Of a stretch of DNA of 64,000 nucleotides, positions 9,347 through 19,039 are shown in pieces. A program made the position numbers and the translations under genes. The stretch is from NCBI RefSeq assembly GCF_000353285.1, contig NZ_KB731324.1:3490577-3554576 (forward strand), in the 5' to 3' direction. The first letter of the stretch is position 1. Each line of letters starts with the position of its first letter. The notes beneath the pieces are model-generated. The model searched no databases and was not told where the DNA came from. It was given only the letters and a program-made list of their open reading frames with translations. This DNA is from Leptolyngbya boryana PCC 6306. GTDB lineage: Bacteria > Cyanobacteriota > Cyanobacteriia > Leptolyngbyales > Leptolyngbyaceae.

Positions 9347-10309
9347 TTACTCTATAGAACTGATGCGAATCTCTTGCTCTCTTAACGTATTGCGCTCCCA
9401 AAATACACCGTCTGCCAATCCTTGAATTTTCGGATCAATCTCTGCTAATTCCAAACGGCGCTCTGTGAATAAACAATATTCTTCATTCTGCTCAATTCCT
9501 AAGTAGTGCCGTCCTAATTTCTTTGCGACGACTGAAGTTGTGCCACTGCCAAGAAACGGATCAAAGACAAAATCTCCGGGATTAGAGCTGGCGAGAATTA
9601 ATTTTGCAATCAATTTTTCACTTTTTTGAGTGGGATGGTCGGTATTCTCCGGCATTGACCAAAACGGAATCGTAATATCTGTCCAAAAATTCGAGGGATG
9701 AGTATCGCGAAAATTTCCCTGTGCGGTCACTTGCCAATCCTTCGGCGTTCCGTCCTGAGTCCGATAAGGCGCAATCACCCGTCGGCGCTGCTTCACTGCC
9801 TCGACATTAAAGGTGTACTCGTGAGACATCGTACAAAACCAAATATCTTCGCTGGAATTTTTCCAATTGGTTTTGGCTCCTCGCCCCTTCTCACGTTCCC
9901 AAGTAATGCGATTTCGCACAATAAAATGAGTCGCAGCAACCGTGAAAATCGAAGCAGAAGACAGCCAATCGCCACAAATGTAGATCGAAGCAGTCGGTTT
10001 CAGCAAAGGCTTGAACTGAACGATCGCAGCATCGAGCCACTCGGTATATGCCTCGACGGTACGACGCTCAAACTTGAAGCCATTGAAATTCTTCGTCAAA
10101 TTGTAGGGCGGATCGAGAATTAACAGATCTACAAATCCAGTCGGCAGCAGAGTAGCGATCTCCAAGCTATCCGCTTGAATCGTTCCGGTTCTCAAGTCTG
10201 AACTCAGCCTTTCGATAGAAATCAATCGCGGTCGGAGTCGATCGCGATCTAAATCTGTGAGTTCTAGGCTACGATTTCGATTCGCTTTCAGCTTTTTAGC
10301 GATTGACAT
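9347..10309 (-). CDS. Orphan beta-class N6-adenine/N4-cytosine DNA methyltransferase
   Basis: A 320-aa SAM-dependent DNA methyltransferase of the N6_N4_Mtase family. The catalytic motif DPPY (66-69, with N70) precedes the SAM-binding motif near the C-terminus (FVFDPFLGSGTT). That order defines the beta class. HPTQKSEKL sits before the SAM motif. No restriction endonuclease gene is adjacent, so it looks solitary. It may be an epigenetic enzyme related to the solitary cyanobacterial methylases, but the target sequence cannot be read from the protein. Confidence 0.85.
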   Translation of the reverse strand: MSIAKKLKANRNRSLELTDLDRDRLRPRLISIERLSSDLRTGTIQADSLEIATLLPTGFVDLLILDPPYNLTKNFNGFKFERRTVEAYTEWLDAAIVQFKPLLKPTASIYICGDWLSSASIFTVAATHFIVRNRITWEREKGRGAKTNWKNSSEDIWFCTMSHEYTFNVEAVKQRRRVIAPYRTQDGTPKDWQVTAQGNFRDTHPSNFWTDITIPFWSMPENTDHPTQKSEKLIAKLILASSNPGDFVFDPFLGSGTTSVVAKKLGRHYLGIEQNEEYCLFTERRLELAEIDPKIQGLADGVFWERNTLREQEIRISSIE

Positions 10310-10786
10310 AAGAGAATCCTAACGTTTCCTTTAAAAACCATCGTTTTTGCGGTTGTCATTTAGCACATTCTGCTCTGTTAGTTGAACTTTTGTAGAAATA
10401 CTTTAACCAAAGTAATAGTTTTTAGCGAATTCCCCGGACACGGTTTAAAAAATTAATGGGTAAGGTATTACAGTATTCAGATTTTTTCGACAATTGGGCA
10501 TTCTAACGATTGCACAATTTCAGTTCGACAACTTCTGTCACTCAGATTGGGTAAGAAACCACTTCCATTTATCTTCAGGGTTGACTTGTCATGATGTTCA
10601 AAATCGATAATTTTATCTGCGTACAATCACTTAGGCATCGACTTTTTTCTCAGCTCAACCTATGTAAGAAGCAATAACTCCACCGTGTAAACACTGGATT
10701 CGTTTACTTCGATCACGTAGAATAGTGGTCAAGATGATGAAGCGAGTCCACCACCGTAGATACTCTATCTTCATAGGTTGCTGCCC
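10310..10786. other. Intergenic region without a recognisable gene
   Basis: About 480 bp between the divergent methyltransferase and the small exported protein. It is AT-rich with several possible minus-10 boxes (e.g. TAGAAT near 10721), but none has a convincing minus-35 at 17 bp. I see no RNA family, repeat or conserved ORF. Confidence 0.4.
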
Positions 10787-11047
10787 ATGAGTACTTTTCT
10801 AAAGGCTACACTGACGGCAACTTTGGCTGCGAGTGTATTACTGATAATGGATGATTCGAAGCTGGTTCGAGCAGAAAGCAGTCCATCTACCAATGGTTCA
10901 AAATCCGCACAAGTTCAAGATGCAAGTCCGGTTGCATCCATCTCGATTCACTCCACTGTCCGTCATTTGGCTGAACCATTACAGAACAGCTTCGATCCAG
11001 AACCCAACGATCCTCCTAAAGGAACAGGCGGGTCAGGAACCCGTTAG
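10787..11047 (+). CDS. Small exported protein, Pro/Gly-rich C-terminus
   Basis: An 86-aa protein with a signal peptide (hydrophobic 5-21, likely cleavage near VRA/E) and a low-complexity mature part ending PNDPPKGTGGSGTR. I do not recognise the family, but tails with PP-x-GTGGSGTR-type endings are familiar from small cyanobacterial exported proteins. The ATG at 10787 is preferred over a TTG nine bases upstream. A good terminator follows. Confidence 0.55.
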   Translation: MSTFLKATLTATLAASVLLIMDDSKLVRAESSPSTNGSKSAQVQDASPVASISIHSTVRHLAEPLQNSFDPEPNDPPKGTGGSGTR

Positions 11048-11085
11048 CCAAAGAGTTTCGATGTTTCAATGTTTTGCTTTCAGTT

Positions 11086-11120
11086 CCGCAGTTCAGTTCG
11101 CTGAGCTGCGGATTGTTTTA
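11086..11120 (+). terminator. Terminator after the small exported protein gene
   Basis: An 11-bp stem with one G-T pair and a TTCG tetraloop (CCGCAGTTCAG, 11086-11096; 11101-11111) followed by ATTGTTTTA. It separates this gene from deoC. Confidence 0.65.
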
Positions 11121-11161
11121 TGCGATCCTGAAACAGGTGTGCTTTCTGAGAACAGTGCGTT

Positions 11162-11845
11162 ATGACTCAACCTTATTCCGATATTGACCTTGCGCCCTTT
11201 ATCGATCATTCGCTGCTTGCCCCGATCGCGACGCCTGTGCAGGTCGAGCAGTGGTGTGAAGAAGCCGATCGCTATCGGTTCGCCTCGGTTTGTGTCCTGC
11301 CTGTGCATGTTAAGCAAGCCGCCAATCTGTTACACACGAAACAACCGCGCGTCGCAACGGTGATCGGATTTCCGATCGGTGCAAACACCTCAAACGTCAA
11401 ACTTTATGAGGCACAAGATGCGGTCGAAAATGGAGCGAGCGAATTAGATGTCGTGATTAATATCGGCTGGCTTAAATCTGGGAACCTCGACGCTGTGCAT
11501 CGAGAAATCGCTGAAATCCGAGAAGCGACCGGATGTCCGATCAAAACGATTTTAGAAATGTCGCTTTTAACAGAACAGGAAAAACGCACAGCCGCAGAAA
11601 TTTGTTTAGATGCAGGTGCGGCTTTCCTGAAAACAAGTACAGGTTGGACAGGGGGGGCAACGGTCGCAGATGTGCGCCTTCTCAAAGAAATTGCGCAAGA
11701 CCGAGTCGGAATTAAGGCTTCTGGTGGAATCCGTACCGCAGAGCAGGCTTTGGAGTTAATCGTGGCGGGAGCAACTCGACTTGGAACCTCACGAGGTGTT
11801 GAGTTACTGCGCCAGCGCGATACCCTGGATAAGAACCCGTCTTAA
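11162..11845 (+). CDS. deoC: Deoxyribose-phosphate aldolase
   Basis: A class I aldolase that splits 2-deoxyribose 5-phosphate into glyceraldehyde 3-phosphate and acetaldehyde in the cytoplasm. The 227-aa TIM barrel shows the Schiff-base lysine in FLKTSTGW (Lys157), the second conserved lysine in [10 protein letters not shown] (Lys185) and ELDVVINIG (94-102). It lies 9 bp upstream of recO, a pairing I recall from other cyanobacteria, and so is likely cotranscribed with recO and the MFS gene. Confidence 0.96.
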   Translation: MTQPYSDIDLAPFIDHSLLAPIATPVQVEQWCEEADRYRFASVCVLPVHVKQAANLLHTKQPRVATVIGFPIGANTSNVKLYEAQDAVENGASELDVVINIGWLKSGNLDAVHREIAEIREATGCPIKTILEMSLLTEQEKRTAAEICLDAGAAFLKTSTGWTGGATVADVRLLKEIAQDRVGIKASGGIRTAEQALELIVAGATRLGTSRGVELLRQRDTLDKNPS

Positions 11846-11854
11846 TCCGTCTAC

Positions 11855-12760
11855 ATGAGTCGAACTTACAAAGCGATCGGGATCAATCTCAAAGCGATGC
11901 CTCTCGGTGAATCAGATCGGATTGTCACGATTCTGACGAAAGAGTTTGGGCTACTGCGTGCGGTGGCAATGGGAGCACGTAAGCAGAATTCTAAATTGGG
12001 CGGACGGAGTGGATTGTTCGTTGTCAATCAACTCCTGTTTGCGAAAGGTCGATCGCTCGACAAGATTACGCAAGCCGAAACGCTCGAATCTTATCCGGGA
12101 TTGGCGCGGAACTTGAAGAAATTAACTTCAGGACAATATTTAGCAGAACTGGTGCTGCAGCAAGCTTTAAGTGAACAGCCTCAGGAAGACTTGTTTTATC
12201 TCTTCAATGAACATCTCGGTAGAATTGAGCAAGCCACGGATTCTGAGGTTCTCCCCCGCTTGATTCACGCGATTTATCAACTTCTCGCGATCGCGGGAAT
12301 TGCTCCCCAAGTGTATCAGTGCTCAGTGACGGGAGCCACAATCGAGGCCTTCGACCAACTTGATCCAGTCTGTGGATTTAGTGGAGCCGCTGGCGGTGTG
12401 GTCAAACTTGATGAACTCGATCGCATTATTGAAGAACAAGCTCCACGTCACCGAGTCCAGTCACCTGTGGGAGAATATCGAGTAGAATCCTCAACTTCGT
12501 CGCAGACGACAGTCACCGATTTCCCCCGTAAATTCTTCTCGTCGCGTTCCCTCAATGTGCCGCTTCACGCCCCTGAACTGGCCGCCCTTCAACAGCTTCC
12601 CCAAGCTGACTCTCCTGAACCTGACCAGTTTCCGACGACGACCTGGTTGATCCTAGAAAAGTTGCTCCGTCAGTATGCTCAGTATCATTTCGATCAACCG
12701 ATTCGATCTGCTGCGCTGATTGAGAGTTGTTTTGCACCCGATTCGATGCCGAAACCATGA
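11855..12760 (+). CDS. recO: DNA repair protein RecO
   Basis: A recombination mediator that loads RecA with RecR at gaps. The 301-aa protein has the N-terminal OB fold (YKAIGINLKAMPLGESDRIVTIL at 5-27) followed by the helical domain. In the zinc-finger-like region the usual CxxC pairs are only partly present: Cys155 (YQCSVTG) and Cys173 (DPVCGFS) are visible, but I do not see a complete four-cysteine set. That is common among RecO proteins that have lost zinc. Its stop overlaps the next start (ATGA at 12757). Confidence 0.92.
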   Translation: MSRTYKAIGINLKAMPLGESDRIVTILTKEFGLLRAVAMGARKQNSKLGGRSGLFVVNQLLFAKGRSLDKITQAETLESYPGLARNLKKLTSGQYLAELVLQQALSEQPQEDLFYLFNEHLGRIEQATDSEVLPRLIHAIYQLLAIAGIAPQVYQCSVTGATIEAFDQLDPVCGFSGAAGGVVKLDELDRIIEEQAPRHRVQSPVGEYRVESSTSSQTTVTDFPRKFFSSRSLNVPLHAPELAALQQLPQADSPEPDQFPTTTWLILEKLLRQYAQYHFDQPIRSAALIESCFAPDSMPKP

Positions 12761-14286
12761 TGCGACCCTCCCCTTCTGATGATTACGTTCTCATGTCCTC
12801 TCCGTTAGATAAAGATGCGATCGGCTTGAATTCCCGTCCAAGTTCGGAACCGTTTCGCTCTCAGCCACCGACTGGGAATGGGCGATCGCCGATGCCCAAG
12901 GAAAATTTTTCTCCAGAATCAAATGGCAATGGTTCTAAGAAATACGTATCAGAAGATAAACCTATCGAGCCGAAACCTCCAGAAGAAGTAGAACAAGGAT
13001 TTGCTCCTGTTCTAAAAAATCGCGCGTTTCTCACGCTCTGGTCAGGACAAGTCTTTTCTCAACTTTCCGATAAAGTTTATCTGGTGTTGATGATTGCGCT
13101 GATTGCGAGTCGATTTCAATCAGAAGGGCAGACGATTAGTGGCTGGGTGTCGTCGATCATGATTGCCTTTACGATTCCAGCAATCCTCTTTGGTTCGATC
13201 GCCGGAGTTTATGTCGATCGCTGGTCAAAAAAAGGAGTCCTCGTCGCGACTAATCTTCTCAGGGGCGCACTGGTTTTCATCTTGCCGATCGCGCTTTGGC
13301 TGACCAAGGGTTGGACAACCTTTCAAGGGTTACCCGTTGGATTCTGCTTGCTGCTCGGCATTACATTCTTAGTGTCAACGCTGACCCAGTTCTTTGCACC
13401 AGCCGAGCAGTCGATCATGCCGCTTGTGGTAGAAAAGCGGCATCTGCTCTCTGCAAATTCGCTTTACACCACGACTGCAATGGCATCTGTGATTGTCGGC
13501 TTTGCTGTCGGAGAACCCCTATTAGCCTTAGCGGATACGGTCGCGAGTTGGTTTGGGGGAGGCACGGATTTTGGCAAAGAATTGTTGGTGGGAGGAGGAT
13601 ATGCGATCGCGGGTGTTCTGCTTTTACTCATGCACACCAACGAGAAAACCCAAGACATTCCCTCTCAAGAGCAACCCCATGTTTGGGAAGATATCAAAGA
13701 CGGGCTGCGATTCCTCAAAAATCATGCCCATGTCCGAGGTGCATTAATCCAGTTGGTCATTTTGTTCTCAATCTTTGCGGCTTTAGCCGTCTTAGCCGTC
13801 CGCTTAGCGGAAGTCATGCCTGAAATTAAATCCTCACAATTTGGATTTTTGCTCGCGGCAGGCGGAGTAGGGATGGCAGCAGGAGCCGCGTTACTGGGGA
13901 GCTTCGGACAGCGATTTGCTCATGCGAGACTCGGCACAATTGGGTCAATTGGAATTGCAGGTTCCCTTGTTGGGATTGCATTTTTCTATTCTCATCTCTG
14001 GATTACCTTGGGACTTTTAGCGGCGTTGGGTGCCTTTGCCGCATTAGTTGGCATTCCCATGCAAACAACGATTCAGCAAGAAACGCCAGAAGACATGCGC
14101 GGGAAAGTGTTCGGATTGCAGAACAATGCCGTGAATATTGCATTATCTCTACCGTTGGTCTTAGCGGGAGTTTCTGAGACTCTATTTGGATTACGGGCTG
14201 TGTTTTTAGCCCTTGCCGCGTTGACGATCGCAGGAGGATCTTTAACCTGGTATATTGCTCATACCACCGATGGGACTGAAGAATAA
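12757..14286 (+). CDS. MFS transporter, DHA3/enterobactin-exporter-like
   Basis: A 509-aa membrane protein with a long hydrophilic, Pro/Ser-rich N-terminal tail (about 80 residues) followed by roughly 12 transmembrane segments. The first helix region, FLTLWSGQVFSQLSDKVYLV, and the loop GVYVDRWSKKGVL are typical of MFS drug/siderophore exporters of the DHA3 type. The substrate is unknown. The start is the ATG overlapping the recO stop (ATGA), which gives translational coupling; an upstream in-frame TTG at 12727 lies inside recO and is less likely. Confidence 0.85.
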   Translation: MMRPSPSDDYVLMSSPLDKDAIGLNSRPSSEPFRSQPPTGNGRSPMPKENFSPESNGNGSKKYVSEDKPIEPKPPEEVEQGFAPVLKNRAFLTLWSGQVFSQLSDKVYLVLMIALIASRFQSEGQTISGWVSSIMIAFTIPAILFGSIAGVYVDRWSKKGVLVATNLLRGALVFILPIALWLTKGWTTFQGLPVGFCLLLGITFLVSTLTQFFAPAEQSIMPLVVEKRHLLSANSLYTTTAMASVIVGFAVGEPLLALADTVASWFGGGTDFGKELLVGGGYAIAGVLLLLMHTNEKTQDIPSQEQPHVWEDIKDGLRFLKNHAHVRGALIQLVILFSIFAALAVLAVRLAEVMPEIKSSQFGFLLAAGGVGMAAGAALLGSFGQRFAHARLGTIGSIGIAGSLVGIAFFYSHLWITLGLLAALGAFAALVGIPMQTTIQQETPEDMRGKVFGLQNNAVNIALSLPLVLAGVSETLFGLRAVFLALAALTIAGGSLTWYIAHTTDGTEE

Positions 14287-14362
14287 GCCTTAATACCTAG
14301 AGACGAGTTGTTTCTAATACTCTTCGCCCTCGCTGATTCCCTAGCCTCTATTACAAACTACA

Positions 14363-15613
14363 ATGCACATCGCTTGGCTTGGCAAGAAAACGCCATTTTG
14401 CGGCAATGTTACCTACAGTCGAGAAGTTACGAATGCTTTGCTAGACCGGGAACATCAGGTCAGTTTCTTCCACTTTGCCCAGGAAGAAGCCAGCCCTGAT
14501 AATTTTCCGGACTTAAGAGAAATTCAAATTCCATTTTTATATAAATCCCAGATCTATACAATTCCGACTCTAAAATCTGCCAAAGTTCTAGAAAAAGCTC
14601 TGCGGGATCTCTCTCCTAAACCGGATATCGTACATGCATCGCTGACGCTTTCTCCGCTAGATTTCATGCTGCCGGAAATTTGCCAGGAGTTGAATCTGCC
14701 GCTCGTTGCAACCTTTCATCCGGCATTCGATCGCAAACTTCGCAATTTCACATCAGGCACGCAACATCTGATGTATCAGCTGTATGCGCCGTCGCTTGCC
14801 AAGTACGATCGCGTCATTATCTTCTCGCGAATTCAAAGGGATTTATTAATTAAACTGGGCGTTCCTGCGGAACGAATTGCCGTGATTCCCAATGGAGTTG
14901 ATATTGAAAGATATTCTCCAGGTGCGTCTTCTTTCAAAGCTCAACTTGGCGCGAAACGGCTCTTTCTCTATCAAGGTCGGATTGCACCGGAGAAGAATGT
15001 AGAATCGCTGCTCAAAGCTTGGAAACAGGCAAATATGGGCGAGGATAGCCAGCTCGTGATTGTGGGCAATCATGGAACCTTAGCGGCTTCACTGATTCCG
15101 TTTTATGGCGAAGAACAGGGAATTAAATGGCTCGGCTTTTTAGCAGATGAGCGCGATCGCATTAACATTCTGCGCAGCACAGATGTGTTTATCCTGCCGT
15201 CGCTAGTTGAGGGCTTATCGCTGTCTTTACTGGAAGCGATGGCTTGCGGAGTTGCATGTGTGGCAACGGATGCAGGAGCCGATGGTGAAGTGTTAGAAGA
15301 CGAAGCAGGAATTGTGCTAGAGACGCAGCGAGTGACTTCTCAGTTGCGAGCCTTACTGCCTCAGTTGAGAGATCATTCAAGCTGGACAAGAATGTTGGGG
15401 CAAAAAGCGCGGCAACGAGTTGAAGAACGTTACACCCTGAGCCGCAATATTGCCCAGGTCGAAGCGCTGTATGAAGATCTGCTGGATGAACATCGTCGAA
15501 AACGTCGAGTGAGCGTTCTGAACAAAATTCCATCGCCTTGGCGACCGACTGCGTTTGACATTCCCAGAGGTCGGTATCCGATGGATTCGATCGTGCCTGA
15601 ACCTGAGAGTTAA
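14363..15613 (+). CDS. Glycosyltransferase, GT4 family
   Basis: A 416-aa GT-B fold transferase. The N-terminal acceptor half starts MHIAWLGKKTPFCGNVTYS. The donor-binding half has the PNGVDIERY motif, LFLYQGRIAPEKN and the E-x7-E signature (EGLSLSLLEAMACG). It probably transfers a nucleotide-activated sugar to lipid or polysaccharide at the cytoplasmic membrane; donor and acceptor are unknown. It is 76 bp after the MFS gene and could belong to the same transcript. Confidence 0.88.
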   Translation: MHIAWLGKKTPFCGNVTYSREVTNALLDREHQVSFFHFAQEEASPDNFPDLREIQIPFLYKSQIYTIPTLKSAKVLEKALRDLSPKPDIVHASLTLSPLDFMLPEICQELNLPLVATFHPAFDRKLRNFTSGTQHLMYQLYAPSLAKYDRVIIFSRIQRDLLIKLGVPAERIAVIPNGVDIERYSPGASSFKAQLGAKRLFLYQGRIAPEKNVESLLKAWKQANMGEDSQLVIVGNHGTLAASLIPFYGEEQGIKWLGFLADERDRINILRSTDVFILPSLVEGLSLSLLEAMACGVACVATDAGADGEVLEDEAGIVLETQRVTSQLRALLPQLRDHSSWTRMLGQKARQRVEERYTLSRNIAQVEALYEDLLDEHRRKRRVSVLNKIPSPWRPTAFDIPRGRYPMDSIVPEPES

Positions 15614-15749
15614 GATTTGAGCCTGTGGGCAAGCAGAATCAACGGCAAGCATTGAGGGGACATGGCATTCAGCAAACCTTGCAGACGCTGTGTTTCTCTG
15701 CTGGAAATGTCAATACTGAGTAGAGCACTCCAATTCTCTACTCGGAATC

Positions 15750-17078
15750 ATGCCTGATCCTGTTGATCCTCAAGTCGAATTCTATCTGCGGCAAGCACGT
15801 CGATTGAGTAAAGCCGGGCTTTACGACGATGCGATCGCTCAATTCGATAAGGTTTTACAGCGTCAGCCGAGCCTGTCCGAAGTTTGGTTTGAGCGAGGTA
15901 AAGCGCTCTATGGGCTGCAACGCTACGACAAAGCGATCGAGAGCTTGAAAGAATCCATCTTACTCAAATCGGATTTTGAACCGGCTTGGAATATGCAAGG
16001 CATGGCGCTTTCCCAACTCGATCGCCATGCTGAAGCCATCTCCAGTTATGACCAAGCCATTAGGCTTCTTCCAACGAACTTTAAGGCATGGTATAACCGT
16101 GCCAATGCGCTCTTGAAACTAGGCTCAACGTATGAAGCGCTTCACAGCTACGAGGAAACCTTAAAACGGCGACCCAACTATACAAAGGCTTGGTACAACC
16201 GGGGCATTGTTCTCACCCAACTGAACCGATTTGAAGACGCGATCGACAGCTATCGCCAAGCCCTGCTCAATCGTCCTCATTTTTCTTCGGCTCATTATAA
16301 TTTAGGGAATCTGTATTATCGGCTAGGACGATATGAAGAAGCGCTCTCTAGCTATGCACAAGTGCTGGAAATTCGTCCTGACCTTTATGAGGTTTGGTAC
16401 AACCAGGCAAATGCGTTCCATCGTGCCGGGCGACATGAACGTGCGATCGAGAGCTATACTCAAACCCTAGCGCTGAAGCCGAATTCAATCGAGGCTTGGT
16501 ACAACCGAGGCAATACCTTCGATGCACTCTGCCAGTATGAGCGAGCCATCGAAGATTATCAGCAAGCATTAAAACTCAAGCCTGAGTTTTACGAGGCTTG
16601 GTACAACTTGGGCGGAGCTTGCCAGAAATTGGGGCGATATGAGGAGGCGATCGCGCATTACGACCAAGCGATTCGCTATAAACCGCAGTTTCATGAAGCG
16701 TGGAGTAGCCGCGGATTCGCTTTGGGAAAAGTCAACCGCTATGAAGCAGCGATCGAGAGTTTTGATCAAGCGATCGCGCTGAATCCCGATGTCGATGAGG
16801 TTTGGTATCGACGTGGAAAAGCTCTAGAGCATTTAGGCAAGAGTGAGATGGCGATTGCAAGCTATAACACCGCTTTGAGCCTCAATCCGAAGAACGATAA
16901 GATTTGGTACAGTCGCGGGATTTCGTTGAGCCGAGCAGGACGAGATGCAGAAGCAGTTGAGAGTTTTGAAAAAGCGATCGCATTGAATTCGGCTCTCTCA
17001 GATGCCAAGCATCGTATTGAAAAGGCGATCGCCTCAAATTTAGATCTTTTAGCCGCGAAGCCTCATCTTGACCACTGA
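15750..17078 (+). CDS. Tetratricopeptide repeat protein
   Basis: A 442-aa protein made almost entirely of about twelve 34-residue TPR units from residue 8 on, many with the W-YNRG...Y-EAI-SYDQAL pattern. No signal peptide or catalytic domain is visible, so it is probably a cytoplasmic scaffold or assembly factor. TPR proteins of this kind are numerous in cyanobacteria and often serve photosystem or pilus assembly. The partner cannot be inferred here. Confidence 0.92.
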   Translation: MPDPVDPQVEFYLRQARRLSKAGLYDDAIAQFDKVLQRQPSLSEVWFERGKALYGLQRYDKAIESLKESILLKSDFEPAWNMQGMALSQLDRHAEAISSYDQAIRLLPTNFKAWYNRANALLKLGSTYEALHSYEETLKRRPNYTKAWYNRGIVLTQLNRFEDAIDSYRQALLNRPHFSSAHYNLGNLYYRLGRYEEALSSYAQVLEIRPDLYEVWYNQANAFHRAGRHERAIESYTQTLALKPNSIEAWYNRGNTFDALCQYERAIEDYQQALKLKPEFYEAWYNLGGACQKLGRYEEAIAHYDQAIRYKPQFHEAWSSRGFALGKVNRYEAAIESFDQAIALNPDVDEVWYRRGKALEHLGKSEMAIASYNTALSLNPKNDKIWYSRGISLSRAGRDAEAVESFEKAIALNSALSDAKHRIEKAIASNLDLLAAKPHLDH

Positions 17079-17185
17079 AGAAAATCCGAAGTCACAGAGT
17101 TCTTGCCAGCAGGGTATCCGCACAAATTGGTCACGCAACTTGCAGAGATTCGGGGACTAAGCCGCATCTTGATTTCAAACTTGCG

Positions 17186-17428
17186 TCACCAAGTCGGATC
17201 GAAAAAGAGATTGACCGTTATACAGTCTTGTCCGGGTGGAATCGAAGAGATACAACTCCGCACGGTTTCGCCGTTATCGAGTTCGACTTCGCAGGCATGG
17301 CATGAACCCATCAGGCAACCTGTCGGGATTGAAACCCCTGCACGATCAGCAACTTGCAAAAGCGGTTCACCAACTTCTGCATCAACAGTGACATCATCAG
17401 GAAGGAATCGGATGCTAACACTCATCAC
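17186..17428 (-). CDS. 2Fe-2S ferredoxin-like protein
   Basis: An 80-aa plant-type ferredoxin domain with cluster ligands Cys38, Cys43, Cys46 (CLMGSCHAC) and Cys59 (VRSCIS). The C-terminal distance is shorter than in photosynthetic PetF, and the 3-4 residue spacing is unusual (CxxxxCxxC is normal, but the loop after the third Cys is only 12 residues). It is therefore more like the small adaptor ferredoxins than PetF. It is cytoplasmic, with an unknown electron partner. Confidence 0.85.
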   Translation of the reverse strand: MMSVSIRFLPDDVTVDAEVGEPLLQVADRAGVSIPTGCLMGSCHACEVELDNGETVRSCISSIPPGQDCITVNLFFDPTW

Positions 17429-17533
17429 AAAATTCTAAAGAATATCTAAACGCTAACGAGTTTAGTAGATTTTGCCTCTACTGTATGAATCAAGGACAAA
17501 CGGGTACGTTGCACCGAAAGGGTTAGGGATAAG

Positions 17534-17569
17534 AGCGCATGCAGAGTATCTGATGCGCTTGTTTTTTTT
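17534..17569 (+). terminator. Strong plus-strand terminator with no adjacent plus-strand gene
   Basis: A 7-bp GC-rich stem (AGCGCAT, 17534-17540; ATGCGCT, 17553-17559) followed by TGTTTTTTTT. The nearest upstream plus-strand gene (TPR) ends 450 nt earlier with a minus-strand gene in between. It may therefore end a small RNA transcribed from about 17440-17490. Confidence 0.65.
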
Positions 17570-19039
17570 CTAGGGTAAAATCGGTTTCAAATTCAGATGC
17601 GGCTCGATCGCATCTGCCAATTGATCCAACATGATTTCCCGTTGTTCTCGATAGTTGGCAACCCCGGTCGGTAGCGATCGTAGTCCTCGCTGTTGCCGCA
17701 AACGATTTAACCAAGCCCGTCGCCACGGACCATTATCGAAAATTCCGTGCAAATACGTGCCCCAAACCGATTGAGACTCATCGACCACTCCCAAGTTTGG
17801 ATCATCAAACAGCGCTTGTGTGCCTTCTTCTGATTCAATCAAGCGAGTTCGACCTTGATGAATCTCGTAGCCTGACACAGGCAAGCCGTCTTGAGGAAAA
17901 TTCGAGGTGACATTCCGCTGACGCGCCACTTTCTGACCTGCAATCACCGTTTTCAGAGGAAGCAATCCTAAGCCGCGATATCGCCCTTCCTGCCCTTCAA
18001 TGCCTTCCGGGTCAGCCAAAATCTTACCGAGCATTTGGAAACCGCCACAGATGCCAAGAACGGTTCCACCTGCTGCGACGTAGTTTTGGATCTCTTCTGC
18101 CATTCCAGTTTTATGCAGTGCGATCAGATCCGCGATCGTGGTTTTCGATCCTGGAATAATCACGGCATCCGGATGCCCTAACGATTGCTTAGGATGCAGA
18201 TATTTCACATTCACTGAGGGTTCAGCTTCTAGGGGATCAAAATCCGTAAAATTGGAAATCCGCGGCAGACGAACGACCCCGATCGTTAAATCGCCTTTCG
18301 GGTTTGAGGAACTGCGATCGAACAAAGACAACGAATCTTCTGCCGGAAACACTTGATCCAGCCACGGAATCACCCCAATCACCGGAATCCCGGTCTTCTG
18401 CTCGAGCCACTCAATGCCCGAATCGAGCAGCGATCGCTGTCCGCGAAATTTATTAATGACAATGCCTTTAATCAAAGCTCGCTCATCTGGATCGAGTAAT
18501 TCCAAAGTTCCAACCACATGCGCGAAGACTCCACCGCGATCGATATCGGCGACAAGAATCGTCGGTGCGTTTAAATGCTTCGCAACCCGCATATTCGTTA
18601 AGTCGCGGTGTTTGAGATTAATTTCAGCTGGACTCCCTGCCCCTTCACAGACGACGAGATCAAATTCTTCAGAGATGCGTCTGAGCGATTCTTCGATCGC
18701 CGTCCAGCCCGGTTCAAAAAACTGCTCATAATAATCTGCAGCCGTTGTCCGTCCAATCACTCGCCCTTTTAATACCACTTGCGAGGTCATATCGCCTTGC
18801 GGCTTCAAGAGAATTGGATTCATCTCAACCCAAGGCTGAATTCCCGCTGCCCAAGCCTGCACCGCTTGAGCATAGCCAATCTCACCGCCATTTGCCGTGA
18901 CATAAGAATTGAGCGCCATGTTTTGTCCCTTGAAGGGAGCCACTCGAAACCCCTTGCGTGTGAGAATTCGGCACAAGGCTGTTGCGATCATTGATTTGCC
19001 TGCATGGGAAGTCGTTCCTACAACCATGACTGCTTTCAT
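17570..19039 (-). CDS. cobQ: Cobyric acid synthase
   Basis: Glutamine- and ATP-dependent amidation of adenosylcobyrinic acid a,c-diamide to cobyric acid in corrinoid synthesis. The 489-aa protein has the N-terminal dethiobiotin-synthetase-like ATPase (VVGTTSHAGKS, 6-16) and the C-terminal type 1 glutamine amidotransferase domain with the nucleophile in GICGGFQMLG and the His in YLHGIFDN. The length is normal. I see no cobalamin riboswitch in front of it. It lies 48 bp downstream of the small minus-strand gene at 19088, so the two may be cotranscribed. Confidence 0.96.
   Translation of the reverse strand: MKAVMVVGTTSHAGKSMIATALCRILTRKGFRVAPFKGQNMALNSYVTANGGEIGYAQAVQAWAAGIQPWVEMNPILLKPQGDMTSQVVLKGRVIGRTTAADYYEQFFEPGWTAIEESLRRISEEFDLVVCEGAGSPAEINLKHRDLTNMRVAKHLNAPTILVADIDRGGVFAHVVGTLELLDPDERALIKGIVINKFRGQRSLLDSGIEWLEQKTGIPVIGVIPWLDQVFPAEDSLSLFDRSSSNPKGDLTIGVVRLPRISNFTDFDPLEAEPSVNVKYLHPKQSLGHPDAVIIPGSKTTIADLIALHKTGMAEEIQNYVAAGGTVLGICGGFQMLGKILADPEGIEGQEGRYRGLGLLPLKTVIAGQKVARQRNVTSNFPQDGLPVSGYEIHQGRTRLIESEEGTQALFDDPNLGVVDESQSVWGTYLHGIFDNGPWRRAWLNRLRQQRGLRSLPTGVANYREQREIMLDQLADAIEPHLNLKPILP

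Noticed and set aside
17103-17438. 111-aa plus-strand frame opposite the ferredoxin gene
   Set aside because: It is the antisense shadow of a clear 2Fe-2S ferredoxin; low-complexity Ser/Thr content, no start signal.
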